Source: UBA11591 sp040220895
Lineage (GTDB): Bacteria; Bacteroidota; Bacteroidia; Flavobacteriales_E; Vicingaceae
Length of the DNA stretch: 64,000 nt
NCBI GenBank assembly: GCA_040220895.1
Contig: JAVJVY010000004.1
Coordinates: 62,001-126,000 of the forward strand
Reading direction: 5' to 3'
Each line of letters starts with the position of its first letter. Position 1 is the stretch's first letter. Below the pieces are notes generated by a model. That model saw only the letters and a list, made by a program, of their open reading frames with translations, had not been told where the DNA came from and searched no databases. A program made the position numbers and the translations under genes. Positions 8,734-17,052 of the stretch are shown here, piece after piece.

Positions 8734-10242
8734 CTACTTCATTCTAAAAATCAATCCCAGTCGGGGATGTGTTTCCTCTGTAAAATCAATGTCCGCCTTG
8801 CGAAGGTAGCTTCTGACCGTGTCTGGTGTCAACGAAAGATCAGATACCATGATGCCCTGTTTGTATTCATTGTTTTTAAACCAGGTCATGGCCCGCAATA
8901 CCACCGGAGCCTTTGCCCATTGCAGACGCATACCGGGAATTCCCGTCGCGTATTCAACCGTACTGCTTTTGAGTTCAGCCCAAACAACATCCTCATCCGT
9001 GAAGGCCTCCCGATACACTGCCTCTTGCTCTTCAAGTCCCATCGGTTCGGTTGAATAATAAGGGATTGTTTCCCTGATTCCCATAACGGCTAGTACTATG
9101 GTTAGTAGGACCATAATATATCTCGAAGCGTTCAGGTACTTAAGCGGAATTCTGGTTGATTCGTTGATTAAATACCCGACGATCAAAGTAGCGGGAGCAT
9201 AAGGGTAGTAAGGTGTCTTAATGAAATGAAACAGAAAAAACGCATAGGCGATAAGCGGCATGGAAATTAAAAGCCAATAAAGCCGCGATTCTACCCCCTT
9301 TTTAATCATTAATAACGTAAGCAGTCCTACGGTGATCAGCGTGATGTATAACCAAGCAGGATTCTCAATGAAGTAGTAGGAAGCATTTTCCAAAAGCATT
9401 TTCATGCCTATACTACGCTGATCAATTTCTGAATAAGTGGGTAAAAATGGATTTCCCAGCAATACATAAACATAAATCAAGTAAAGGCCAAAGCCACTAA
9501 AAATAAAGGCAGAAAAAGCTAATAATCCCCTTTTGGCCCATTCCTTTAAGAACCATCCATTCAAGTTGTCTGTTTTGAATACCGCGTAAAATACCATTGG
9601 TGGAATCAGCAAAACGTTGGCTACCCGGAATAACATACTTAGGCTTAAAATGAAGATGGCCAGCACCGGCCTTTTTCTAAATACAATGCCTGAAGCAATC
9701 AATAATCCAAAAGTCGGCGCAACGCTGTTTGGTCTGGTAAATTCTGTAAGCATCGGCCCGGTTAATATGGATAAACACAGCACTGCCGCTAGGGCCGTTA
9801 GTGAGTATTTAAATCCTTCTTCATTTCGGTGCTCGAGCCATAGCAGCAGACCGGGCAAAAGCCCCATAAATAAGAGCACCGAAAGCGCAAACAACGACAT
9901 TCGGGCTTGCCTGGGAGCCAACGCCATGATCATAGAAGTACCGGGAGGGTATTGATTAATTATTTTATGGCTTTGCTTCTCAACGTGATACGCGTGGGGT
10001 GCCAGAGCCCAGGCGTAATCCTTGTAAACAAATCCTTGGCTTTCAAGGTGTTCAATCAACGCCGGCATAAAAGGCCTTGAGGTGTGCTCCTCAAAAAGCC
10101 TGCCATTGCTGATGGCATCCGCCATGTGCATAAAGCCAAACACATCACAGCCTTCCGGTAAGTTGTGTCCTCGGCTATTGAATCGAAACCAGGCTGTTAC
10201 CAAGAGCAATAACAGAAACAGGATGTAAACCCTCGACTTCAT
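8734..10242 (-). CDS. Polytopic membrane protein, GT-C glycosyltransferase-like
   Basis: A 502-residue membrane protein with about ten hydrophobic segments. It has a large extracytoplasmic loop after the first helix (residues 22-100, rich in His, Asp and aromatic residues, including PEGCDVFGFMHMADAI) and a soluble C-terminal domain of about 100 residues. This topology, with an acidic first loop, matches the GT-C fold of lipid-phosphate-dependent glycosyltransferases (GT39-like), but no diagnostic motif is secure. It is divergent from the next gene across a gap of only 15-54 bp and sits at the edge of the polysaccharide locus, which supports a role in glycan assembly. It could also be an unrelated membrane protein. 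Confidence 0.55.
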   Translation of the reverse strand: MKSRVYILFLLLLLVTAWFRFNSRGHNLPEGCDVFGFMHMADAISNGRLFEEHTSRPFMPALIEHLESQGFVYKDYAWALAPHAYHVEKQSHKIINQYPPGTSMIMALAPRQARMSLFALSVLLFMGLLPGLLLWLEHRNEEGFKYSLTALAAVLCLSILTGPMLTEFTRPNSVAPTFGLLIASGIVFRKRPVLAIFILSLSMLFRVANVLLIPPMVFYAVFKTDNLNGWFLKEWAKRGLLAFSAFIFSGFGLYLIYVYVLLGNPFLPTYSEIDQRSIGMKMLLENASYYFIENPAWLYITLITVGLLTLLMIKKGVESRLYWLLISMPLIAYAFFLFHFIKTPYYPYAPATLIVGYLINESTRIPLKYLNASRYIMVLLTIVLAVMGIRETIPYYSTEPMGLEEQEAVYREAFTDEDVVWAELKSSTVEYATGIPGMRLQWAKAPVVLRAMTWFKNNEYKQGIMVSDLSLTPDTVRSYLRKADIDFTEETHPRLGLIFRMK

Positions 10243-10296
10243 TAAAAAATTGTATCATTGAAAGAGCGCCCTTTGCGCCCTGGTCTTGACACAAAG

Positions 10297-11433
10297 ATGA
10301 CATTTAATCTTAAATCACCTTTCATTGCAGGTGCCGTTATTTTGGTGCTTTTTTTGTTTTTTAGGCTCTTTGTAGGGGGTTGGGATTTTTCGTACTTCGT
10401 TGTCGCAGGTGATGATTTCGTTGATTCCGGCGTAAGTGAAATAAAAACTCAGCAAGGCCCTGGATACGACGGTCAATTCTTTTACCACTTCGCTCTAGAC
10501 CCCACAGGTAATTCGAATACCGGAATCACCGTTGACCATCCAGCCTATCGACATCAACGCATTTTATATCCGGTGTTGGCCTGGTTGTTTGCCTTTGGCA
10601 GTTGGAAATTCATTCCTTTTACCTTGGTCTTGGTAAATGTATTATCACTTTTGTTCAGCATCGCTTTGCTCGAAAAAATGTTCGAAAAATTCGAATTGGA
10701 TCAGCGCTGGTCTTATTTGCCCTTTTTGCTCAGTGGTTTGTGGATGGCCCTTGGCCGAGACTTAGCCGAAGTCTTGGAGCTATTTTTACTAATCTCTTTT
10801 TTATTTGCTCTATCGGAAAAAAAACGCTGGTTGACTGTAACCCTTGCAACCGCTATTTTATTTACCCGAGAATCATCCGTTCTGTTAATTGGCCCAATCT
10901 TATTATACCTAGCGGCACGATCTATGAACAAATTCAAGGAACTGATCATGCTTTCATTTCCTTTGATCACCCTGGCTATTTGGAAAGCATGTCTTTATTT
11001 CTTGTACGCTTCACCTCAGGTCGTTGAAGGAAGTAATAATCTTACCTGGCCAGTTCTTGGCATTTACCAGGGTTTTATGCAAAATTACCAAGCGGCCTTT
11101 GACCTAACAGGTATCGCCGAGTTCATGATTTGGATTATGCATTTTACGTGGAATGCATGGCTGGTCGCTTTATGCGCCACTTTGATTATAAAACGAGTTC
11201 AAGGAATTCCCACTTATTTGATTTGGGCCTGGATTAGCGGCTTATTCTTTGCTTTGTGCTTTTCGGCCAGTATCTATAATGATGACTGGTCTTTTGCGCG
11301 TGTATTGACGGGTTTTAACCTATTGTCTTTCTTGATTTTGGCCTATGGAAAAAGAATGCCCTCGAAGTACTTTGTATTACATACTTTTGCCCTAACGGCT
11401 ACCACCGTGCTTCGCCTGTGGCTCAGGCCCTGA
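10297..11433 (+). CDS. Polytopic membrane protein with GYDGQFFY motif (cell-surface glycopolymer family-like)
   Basis: I place the start at ATG 10297 (378 residues). An upstream in-frame TTG at 10258 would add 13 polar residues and leave only 15 bp to the divergent neighbour. The protein has roughly ten membrane helices. Its first loop contains GPGYDGQFFYHFALDP (near residues 56-71) and YRHQRILYPVLAW, a pattern found in a family of bacterial membrane proteins linked to surface glycopolymer formation and probably related to GT-C transferases. The substrate is unknown. Its neighbours are MBOAT O-acyltransferases downstream (55 bp) and a second GT-C-like protein upstream, so a job in envelope polysaccharide synthesis is likely. 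Confidence 0.6.
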   Translation: MTFNLKSPFIAGAVILVLFLFFRLFVGGWDFSYFVVAGDDFVDSGVSEIKTQQGPGYDGQFFYHFALDPTGNSNTGITVDHPAYRHQRILYPVLAWLFAFGSWKFIPFTLVLVNVLSLLFSIALLEKMFEKFELDQRWSYLPFLLSGLWMALGRDLAEVLELFLLISFLFALSEKKRWLTVTLATAILFTRESSVLLIGPILLYLAARSMNKFKELIMLSFPLITLAIWKACLYFLYASPQVVEGSNNLTWPVLGIYQGFMQNYQAAFDLTGIAEFMIWIMHFTWNAWLVALCATLIIKRVQGIPTYLIWAWISGLFFALCFSASIYNDDWSFARVLTGFNLLSFLILAYGKRMPSKYFVLHTFALTATTVLRLWLRP

Positions 11434-11488
11434 GTGCAATAAAAGAAAGATTGAATCTACAAAAACAAACCGTTTAACTTGACCGGAA

Positions 11489-12973
11489 TTGGTATTTAAT
11501 TCAACGGCATTCTTATTCTTTTTCCCGGTTGTGGTCTTTCTCTATTTTCTGCTGCCCGGAAGATACCGATGGATCTTACTGTTGATTTCCAGCTATTTTT
11601 TTTACATGTACTGGAAGGCAGAATACATCCTGCTAATCGTACTTTCTACGTTAGTCGATTATTTCGCCGGCTTAAAAATGGCAGCCATTTCAGAGAAGAA
11701 AAAACGGCGGCCCTATCTTGCCTTGAGCATCCTTTCTAATCTTGGTATTCTGTTCACCTTCAAATATTTCAATTTTTTTGCCGAGTCGGTAAATGCCATG
11801 TTGGAGTTCTTTAGGGTGGCCTATGTCATGCCCGCTGTTCATTTGCTTCTGCCCATCGGGATATCATTTTACACTTTTCAAACAATGAGCTATTCCATAG
11901 ATGTTTATAAGGGTAAGATCAAAGCAGAAAAGAGCCTGGGCATTTTTGCCTTATACGTCACCTATTTTCCACAATTAGTAGCGGGTCCAATAGAGCGTTC
12001 CTCAAACCTCATTCCCCAGTTGCGCGGGGATTATCCATTTGACTACAAAAGGGTAACAGATGGAATGAAGCTCATGGCTTGGGGCTTTTTCAAAAAAGTT
12101 GTGATCGCCGATCAAATTGCCCCGATGGTGGATTATCTATGGAGTGATCCCGAAAATTTTGGAGGGTTCTCGATTGTTTTTGCTTGTTATCTTTTTGCCT
12201 ATCAGGTATACTGCGATTTTTCAGGTTACTCTGATATCGCTATTGGAGCTTCCAAGATCCTTGGTATTGACCTGATGACCAATTTCAGGCGCCCATACCT
12301 CGCTCAAAGTTTATCAGAGTTATGGTCCCGTTGGCACCTGTCCTTGACGACTTGGTTTCGGGATTACCTGTTCTTGCCCTTGGTCAGGAATAAAAATATC
12401 AAATGGCCCTGGCAATACAATGTGGCAGTAATATATGTTCTGAGTGGTGTTTGGCACGGAGCCGATTGGACCTTCATTCTTTGGGGAGTCATCACAAGTA
12501 TCATCATTATCGCCTCTAGAATGATGCCTAAAACAAAAGCATTTATTCACCGCCTCAGCGGACTTCAGCGATTCCCACGCTTAGACCGCATTGTTCAGAT
12601 CATTATAACCTTTAACATCTTCAGCATACTTGGAATCTACTTCCGTTCGGATAATCTCGGTGTTTCTAATACACTCTGGTCCAGGTTATTTACCTCTTGG
12701 ATTGCAGATGTCCAAGAGATCATTACCAATTCGGAAAGTCTACGTGGTCATATTCTTTACCTGGGTTATGACCTAATTCAATTCTCGTCGACAATATTCA
12801 TGATCATTCTGCTCGAAGTGATTCAGGTAAGAGAAGAGCGAAAAGGCGACATCATCGATCAGCTAAATGCAAGGTCGACCTTTTTCAGGTGGACGGTTTA
12901 TCTATCAATTTCTGTGCTGATCGTTCTCTATTCCTTCGATCGATCTGTACCCTTTATTTATTTTCAGTTCTGA
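11489..12973 (+). CDS. MBOAT-family O-acyltransferase (first of two)
   Basis: This 494-residue membrane-bound O-acyltransferase begins at a TTG giving VFNSTAFLFFFP, the usual MBOAT N-terminus. Family features are YTFQTMSYSIDVYKG near 130-145, PQLVAGPIER near 162, YCDFSGYSDIAIG near 240-253, FRRPYLAQSLSELWSRWH near 268-285 and the catalytic His in VWHGADW near 322. AlgI-type MBOATs move acetyl groups across the membrane to an SGNH partner that acetylates an exported polysaccharide. Its stop overlaps the start of the SGNH gene (TGATG), so the two are translated together. It is longer by one C-terminal helix region than the second MBOAT; the acyl group and target sugar are unknown. Confidence 0.9.
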   Translation: MVFNSTAFLFFFPVVVFLYFLLPGRYRWILLLISSYFFYMYWKAEYILLIVLSTLVDYFAGLKMAAISEKKKRRPYLALSILSNLGILFTFKYFNFFAESVNAMLEFFRVAYVMPAVHLLLPIGISFYTFQTMSYSIDVYKGKIKAEKSLGIFALYVTYFPQLVAGPIERSSNLIPQLRGDYPFDYKRVTDGMKLMAWGFFKKVVIADQIAPMVDYLWSDPENFGGFSIVFACYLFAYQVYCDFSGYSDIAIGASKILGIDLMTNFRRPYLAQSLSELWSRWHLSLTTWFRDYLFLPLVRNKNIKWPWQYNVAVIYVLSGVWHGADWTFILWGVITSIIIIASRMMPKTKAFIHRLSGLQRFPRLDRIVQIIITFNIFSILGIYFRSDNLGVSNTLWSRLFTSWIADVQEIITNSESLRGHILYLGYDLIQFSSTIFMIILLEVIQVREERKGDIIDQLNARSTFFRWTVYLSISVLIVLYSFDRSVPFIYFQF

Positions 12974-13884
12974 TGAGGCGCTTTTATAAAAACATCGCTG
13001 TACTTCTTTTACTTTTTTTCATCATTGATAAACCCATCGGTTTTCTAATCTCTAAAGGAGTTCAGCTTAAGCAATTCGACCAACGCATTGCCTTGATTTG
13101 TGAGAAAAAAATCGATCCGGAAATATTGATTCTTGGAAGTTCAAGGGCCTTGAATGATCTGGATGCCGCTGAGATTGAAAAGGCAACAAATAGCGCTTGT
13201 TATAATCTGGGTTATTCGGGTTCCAATCTTGATTTTCATCTGAGTGTACTTCGAATTGCGCTCGAATCTGAATTGTCTCCCACAAAAGTGTTGCTGACCG
13301 TTGACCACTCTCAAAGCTTTAAAGCGAACAATCAGGGCATTTTCCGGAACGACAAACTTTTGCCTTATTCTTCTTATAATCAAGTGTATAGAGAGATTTG
13401 TGACCATACCAATCAAATTTATTGGTTGGGGCGTGGCTTTTGGATGTACCGAGAAAATGACAATTTCTTTAACGCTCTGAATTACCTAAAGAACGGGCAG
13501 GACCTTCCCGACATCACCTCGAACATCGATGATCATGGTTCTGTAATTCTTACTGGAAGGTCACCGAAATTCAATGTAATTGGTGAGGATGTGGGCATGG
13601 AACCTTATTCAAAAGATGGGGAAGCAGACCATTTAATTAAAAGTCTCGAGGAAATAATTGAAATTTGTCTGGCCAGAGACATCCAACTCTCACTTGTATT
13701 TCCCCCGGTGCTCAAATTCAGGGCGGTGGGCTTTAGGGAAAGGATTGATGAACTGGTAAAGAGAAGGGCGGAAATTCTGGACTTTTCGAGTTTAAATCTT
13801 GAAGAAGAATACTTTTACGACAATGGGCATTTAAATAAAAAAGGGGCCACCGCCCTGGCGGTTGAATTGGCCCGGAAATTGTAA
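12973..13884 (+). CDS. SGNH-hydrolase-fold protein, partner of the first MBOAT
   Basis: 303 residues starting at the ATG that overlaps the upstream stop (TGATG at 12971-12975). An upstream ATG at 12889 lies inside the MBOAT gene and was not used. An N-terminal membrane anchor (residues 5-27) precedes an SGNH domain: the Ser block ILGSSRALND near 52-61, an Asn block near GYSGSN, and the Asp-His block DNGHLNKKGA near 283-292. This is the layout of DltD/AlgX-type transfer proteins that pass an acyl group from an MBOAT to a polymer outside the membrane. The next MBOAT begins 1 bp after its stop. Function as a transferase rather than an esterase is inferred from the neighbours. Confidence 0.75.
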   Translation: MRRFYKNIAVLLLLFFIIDKPIGFLISKGVQLKQFDQRIALICEKKIDPEILILGSSRALNDLDAAEIEKATNSACYNLGYSGSNLDFHLSVLRIALESELSPTKVLLTVDHSQSFKANNQGIFRNDKLLPYSSYNQVYREICDHTNQIYWLGRGFWMYRENDNFFNALNYLKNGQDLPDITSNIDDHGSVILTGRSPKFNVIGEDVGMEPYSKDGEADHLIKSLEEIIEICLARDIQLSLVFPPVLKFRAVGFRERIDELVKRRAEILDFSSLNLEEEYFYDNGHLNKKGATALAVELARKL

Positions 13885-13885
13885 A

Positions 13886-15310
13886 ATGGTATTCAGTTCG
13901 CTAATATTTCTCTTTTCGTACCTCCCATTTCTGCTTCTGGGCAATTACCTGTGGCGCAATCGAACCTGGCAAAATGTCCTTTTATTCATTGGTTCTCTTT
14001 ACTTCTATGCATGGGGAGAAGGGGAAAAGGTTTTCATCATGTTGGGTTCCATTGTCCTGAACTACTACATCGGGCGAGCCATCGGAGCTGCTCATCTGGT
14101 CAAAAAGAAAAAAATCTATCTCACTCTTGGCATCATTATCAATCTCAGTGTATTGGTGTATTTCAAGTATGCCGAATTCCTGATAGATAATCTGAATTCA
14201 CTCGCAAACATCATTGGTCTTGAAGCACAAATTAATTTCAAAGCTGAGCGCCTTCCTATTGGCATCTCTTTCTATACATTCCAGAGCATCTCCTATTTAA
14301 TTGACGTCTATCGTGAGGAAAATAAAGCTCAGAAGAATTTCATTGATGTGGGTCTTTACATCTCACTTTTCCCTCAGCTAATCGCCGGTCCAATTGTACG
14401 TTATCACGACATCGCCCATCAACTGGAACACCGAACGTCTTCTATTGAAAAGTTTTCTGAAGGCATACGTCGGTTTATTACCGGATTGGGTAAAAAGGTG
14501 CTCATTGCCAACAATATGGCCTATACCGTGGATGAAATTCTGGCCTTGGGGCCAACAGAAATAACAACTCCACTCGCCTGGATGGCTATTACCGGATACG
14601 CCTTACAGATCTATTTCGATTTTTCTGGTTACAGCGACATGGCCATTGGACTTGGAAAAATGTTTGGTTTCGACATCCTTGAAAACTTCAACTTTCCTTA
14701 CATAACAAAGTCCATCCGAGAGTTTTGGAGGCGATGGCATATTTCCCTGTCGAATTGGTTCGTTGACTACCTGTATATTCCCCTTGGCGGAAGCCGGGGC
14801 AGCACATTCAAGACATACCGAAACCTGCTTTTAATCTTTTTGATCACGGGTTTCTGGCACGGGGCTGGTTGGTCTTATATTATTTGGGGCCTATACCATG
14901 GTGCATTTATGGTCATTGAACGGCTGGGCTTAAACCGGCTGTTGGAGCGAGCAGGTGCTGTTGTGCAGCATAGTTATGCCACTGTGGTCTTACTCTTTTC
15001 ATGGGTATTCTTTCGCATTGAAGATGTTTCTTATCAGCTTAAGCTCGCTTCGAGTATGTTGGGATTTAGTGATCCAAACTCTGGATTCTTCACGGTTTCG
15101 GATTTTTCAACCCCACTTTATTGGTTTGTTTTTTCTATCGGTGTTTTAAGCTCCACTCCAATGTTTAAAAATCTGGCTTTGAACAAAAGCGTTTTGGCTT
15201 TCCGACCTATGAAAATAATCTATTTGACCTTTTATATTGGTGTATTGTTTCTTTGCACCATATCTCTGGTCAACAATACATATAATCCATTCATCTATTT
15301 CAGGTTCTGA
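13886..15310 (+). CDS. MBOAT-family O-acyltransferase (second of two), AlgI-like
   Basis: 474 residues from ATG 13886 (MVFSSLIFLFSYLPF), one base after the SGNH stop. An in-frame ATG at 13862 falls in the preceding gene. Typical AlgI landmarks are LPIGISFYTFQSISYLIDVY near 130-149, PQLIAGPIVRYHDIAHQL near 168-185, YFDFSGYSDMAIGLG near 246-260, FWRRWHISLSNWF and the catalytic His in GFWHGAGWSY near 325. It ends with the family's YNPFIYFRF tail. It should export acetyl groups for polysaccharide decoration. The stop overlaps the next start (TGATG), coupling it to an AlgJ/AlgX-like protein. It is clearly a different subtype from the first MBOAT, not a recent duplicate. Confidence 0.93.
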   Translation: MVFSSLIFLFSYLPFLLLGNYLWRNRTWQNVLLFIGSLYFYAWGEGEKVFIMLGSIVLNYYIGRAIGAAHLVKKKKIYLTLGIIINLSVLVYFKYAEFLIDNLNSLANIIGLEAQINFKAERLPIGISFYTFQSISYLIDVYREENKAQKNFIDVGLYISLFPQLIAGPIVRYHDIAHQLEHRTSSIEKFSEGIRRFITGLGKKVLIANNMAYTVDEILALGPTEITTPLAWMAITGYALQIYFDFSGYSDMAIGLGKMFGFDILENFNFPYITKSIREFWRRWHISLSNWFVDYLYIPLGGSRGSTFKTYRNLLLIFLITGFWHGAGWSYIIWGLYHGAFMVIERLGLNRLLERAGAVVQHSYATVVLLFSWVFFRIEDVSYQLKLASSMLGFSDPNSGFFTVSDFSTPLYWFVFSIGVLSSTPMFKNLALNKSVLAFRPMKIIYLTFYIGVLFLCTISLVNNTYNPFIYFRF

Positions 15311-17052
15311 TGTTAAGCGATCTGAAAAATATAAAAGTTCTGGCCCTGGCCCTGGTGATTTCAGGTTTTGCGGGATTCCTGATAAAATTCGCCTTTGAAG
15401 AGGTCATGTATAAGCACAGGGACCTATCAGTAGAAATCACTGTTACCTCGGCGAAAGAAATGGAATTGATTGTGTCGATCAACAAAGTTCCCGGCCAGTA
15501 TGGAGTGGTTCCATTTAAATTTAACATTGGGGCAAATGAAAAGGTTAAGTGCAACATTCCTCTTCCTGCCAACGAAGCCATTAAAATGCTAATGGTCCTC
15601 TCAAGACCTGAAAGTGCTGATTTTCATATCAAGGGCCTCAGGGTGAATGGTTTTTATCGAGAAATAAGCTGGGCTCCCAGCGAATTGGAGGGTAATGTTA
15701 TCAGCAAATCCATTGGTATAGAGAAGCTGCCCAACTTCAAGATTTTAAAAAATACCATGCACGTCAATCTGAGCAATGAATCTCCAATTCTTATTTTCAA
15801 CGAGACTTGGGCCGACGCACTTTATGGTTTCATTGGTCGAGACAGCAAGTGGCTGGGGCTTGTTCTTGGTCTTATTGCCTTCGTTTTATTGATCTTCTAC
15901 CGCAAGTCTTGGTTGAGCTGGGCATATCAGCTTCCCGCATACCCATTACTATTGTCGTCCGTTTTCATCGCCTTTTTGCTCATCCCATTCTTTTCTGAAA
16001 AAGAATTGGAGAGCTCAGAGAACAGAAGTCTTGCCCCAATGCCTTCACTCAATCAGCTCATCTGGAGTATTCCGAATAAATACAACAAGTACTTTGACGA
16101 TCACTTTCCTTTCAGGAATCAACTGGCCAACATCAATAATATTCTACATCTGCGGATTTTTAAAACCTCACCTTTACCTGATCACCTGAGAATAGGCAAA
16201 GAGGATTGGCTTTATATCTATGTTAAGCCGGTGCGATACGCGTACCGCGGTGACAGTTTGTTTTCCGATGAGCAACTCGATATAATTAAACGGAATTTGG
16301 AAGAAAAGGCCGCCTATTTGAAAATGCACGGTTCCGATTTTTACTTCATCATGCCTCCGTTGAAGCATACGGTTTATCCAGAATACCTGCCACAAAGCCT
16401 CTCGAAAAAAGGTCGAATGAATAAGCGCGAACAGTTAATGGCCTTTCTTAAAAAAGAAAGCAGTATAAACTTGATAGATCCCCTTGATATGTTGGTGGCT
16501 CGAAAAGACTCTGTAAGGTTATACTATAAAACCGATTCTCACTGGAATCAACTTGGTGCGTTTTTCACTTATCAGATGATAATGGAACGCATCGGTAAGG
16601 ATCATCCTGGATCAAAACCACTTAGCATTGACCAATACAACATTAAGCGGAGTAAAGTATATACGGGTGACCTCCTTGCCCTTATCAACCTCCACACCAT
16701 GTATTATAGGGAACCCTATCATTTAAGTCCAAAATTTCCTGTCCACACAGAGGTTTTGATGCGATTTGGTACGGTAGGAAGCGAAGTGAGTTATGTGGCC
16801 TATGCCAATCAAGACAGCACGCTGCCCAGATTATTGATGGTTAGGGATTCCTATGCTGATTATCTCAGAAATCACCTTTCAAATCATTTCAGTTATTCAG
16901 GCTTTTCATGGACAAAGGTACTTGAACCTGAAAGGGTAAAAAACGACAAGCCCGACATTGTTGTTTTCGAAATGATGGAGCGTTTTATCAATCATCTTTT
17001 GAGGGAAAATTCGGAAGAAATCAAGAAAGAGGTTCGGGGTGATCAGCCGTGA
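15310..17052 (+). CDS. AlgJ/AlgX-like SGNH O-acetyltransferase, partner of the second MBOAT
   Basis: 580 residues with two membrane segments (about 7-25 and 180-222). The first extracytoplasmic part (30-170) is a beta-rich region of unknown role, perhaps a carbohydrate-binding jelly roll. The second part is the AlgJ/AlgX/DHHW-type domain. It begins with ENRSLAPMPSL near 240 and YFDDHFPFRNQL near 261, has LRIGKEDWLYI near 296, the Asp-His pair in KTDSHWNQLGAF near 409, and the likely nucleophile in MVRDSYADYL near 511. It probably accepts acetyl groups from the MBOAT just upstream and adds them to an exported glycan. It closes the four-gene cassette and overlaps the converging glycosyltransferase by 10 bp at the stops. 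Confidence 0.85.
   Translation: MLSDLKNIKVLALALVISGFAGFLIKFAFEEVMYKHRDLSVEITVTSAKEMELIVSINKVPGQYGVVPFKFNIGANEKVKCNIPLPANEAIKMLMVLSRPESADFHIKGLRVNGFYREISWAPSELEGNVISKSIGIEKLPNFKILKNTMHVNLSNESPILIFNETWADALYGFIGRDSKWLGLVLGLIAFVLLIFYRKSWLSWAYQLPAYPLLLSSVFIAFLLIPFFSEKELESSENRSLAPMPSLNQLIWSIPNKYNKYFDDHFPFRNQLANINNILHLRIFKTSPLPDHLRIGKEDWLYIYVKPVRYAYRGDSLFSDEQLDIIKRNLEEKAAYLKMHGSDFYFIMPPLKHTVYPEYLPQSLSKKGRMNKREQLMAFLKKESSINLIDPLDMLVARKDSVRLYYKTDSHWNQLGAFFTYQMIMERIGKDHPGSKPLSIDQYNIKRSKVYTGDLLALINLHTMYYREPYHLSPKFPVHTEVLMRFGTVGSEVSYVAYANQDSTLPRLLMVRDSYADYLRNHLSNHFSYSGFSWTKVLEPERVKNDKPDIVVFEMMERFINHLLRENSEEIKKEVRGDQP

Noticed and set aside
10258..10296. TTG start for the GYDGQFFY-motif membrane protein
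   Set aside because: It adds polar residues and leaves only 15 bp for two divergent promoters; ATG 10297 is better.
12889..12972. Upstream ATG for the SGNH gene
   Set aside because: It lies inside the MBOAT gene; the ATG at 12973 overlaps the stop and gives a proper membrane anchor.
17043..17052. Overlap of the stop regions of converging genes
   Set aside because: Short 3' overlaps also occur at 31433-31436 and 57337-57344; they are ordinary in this dense layout.
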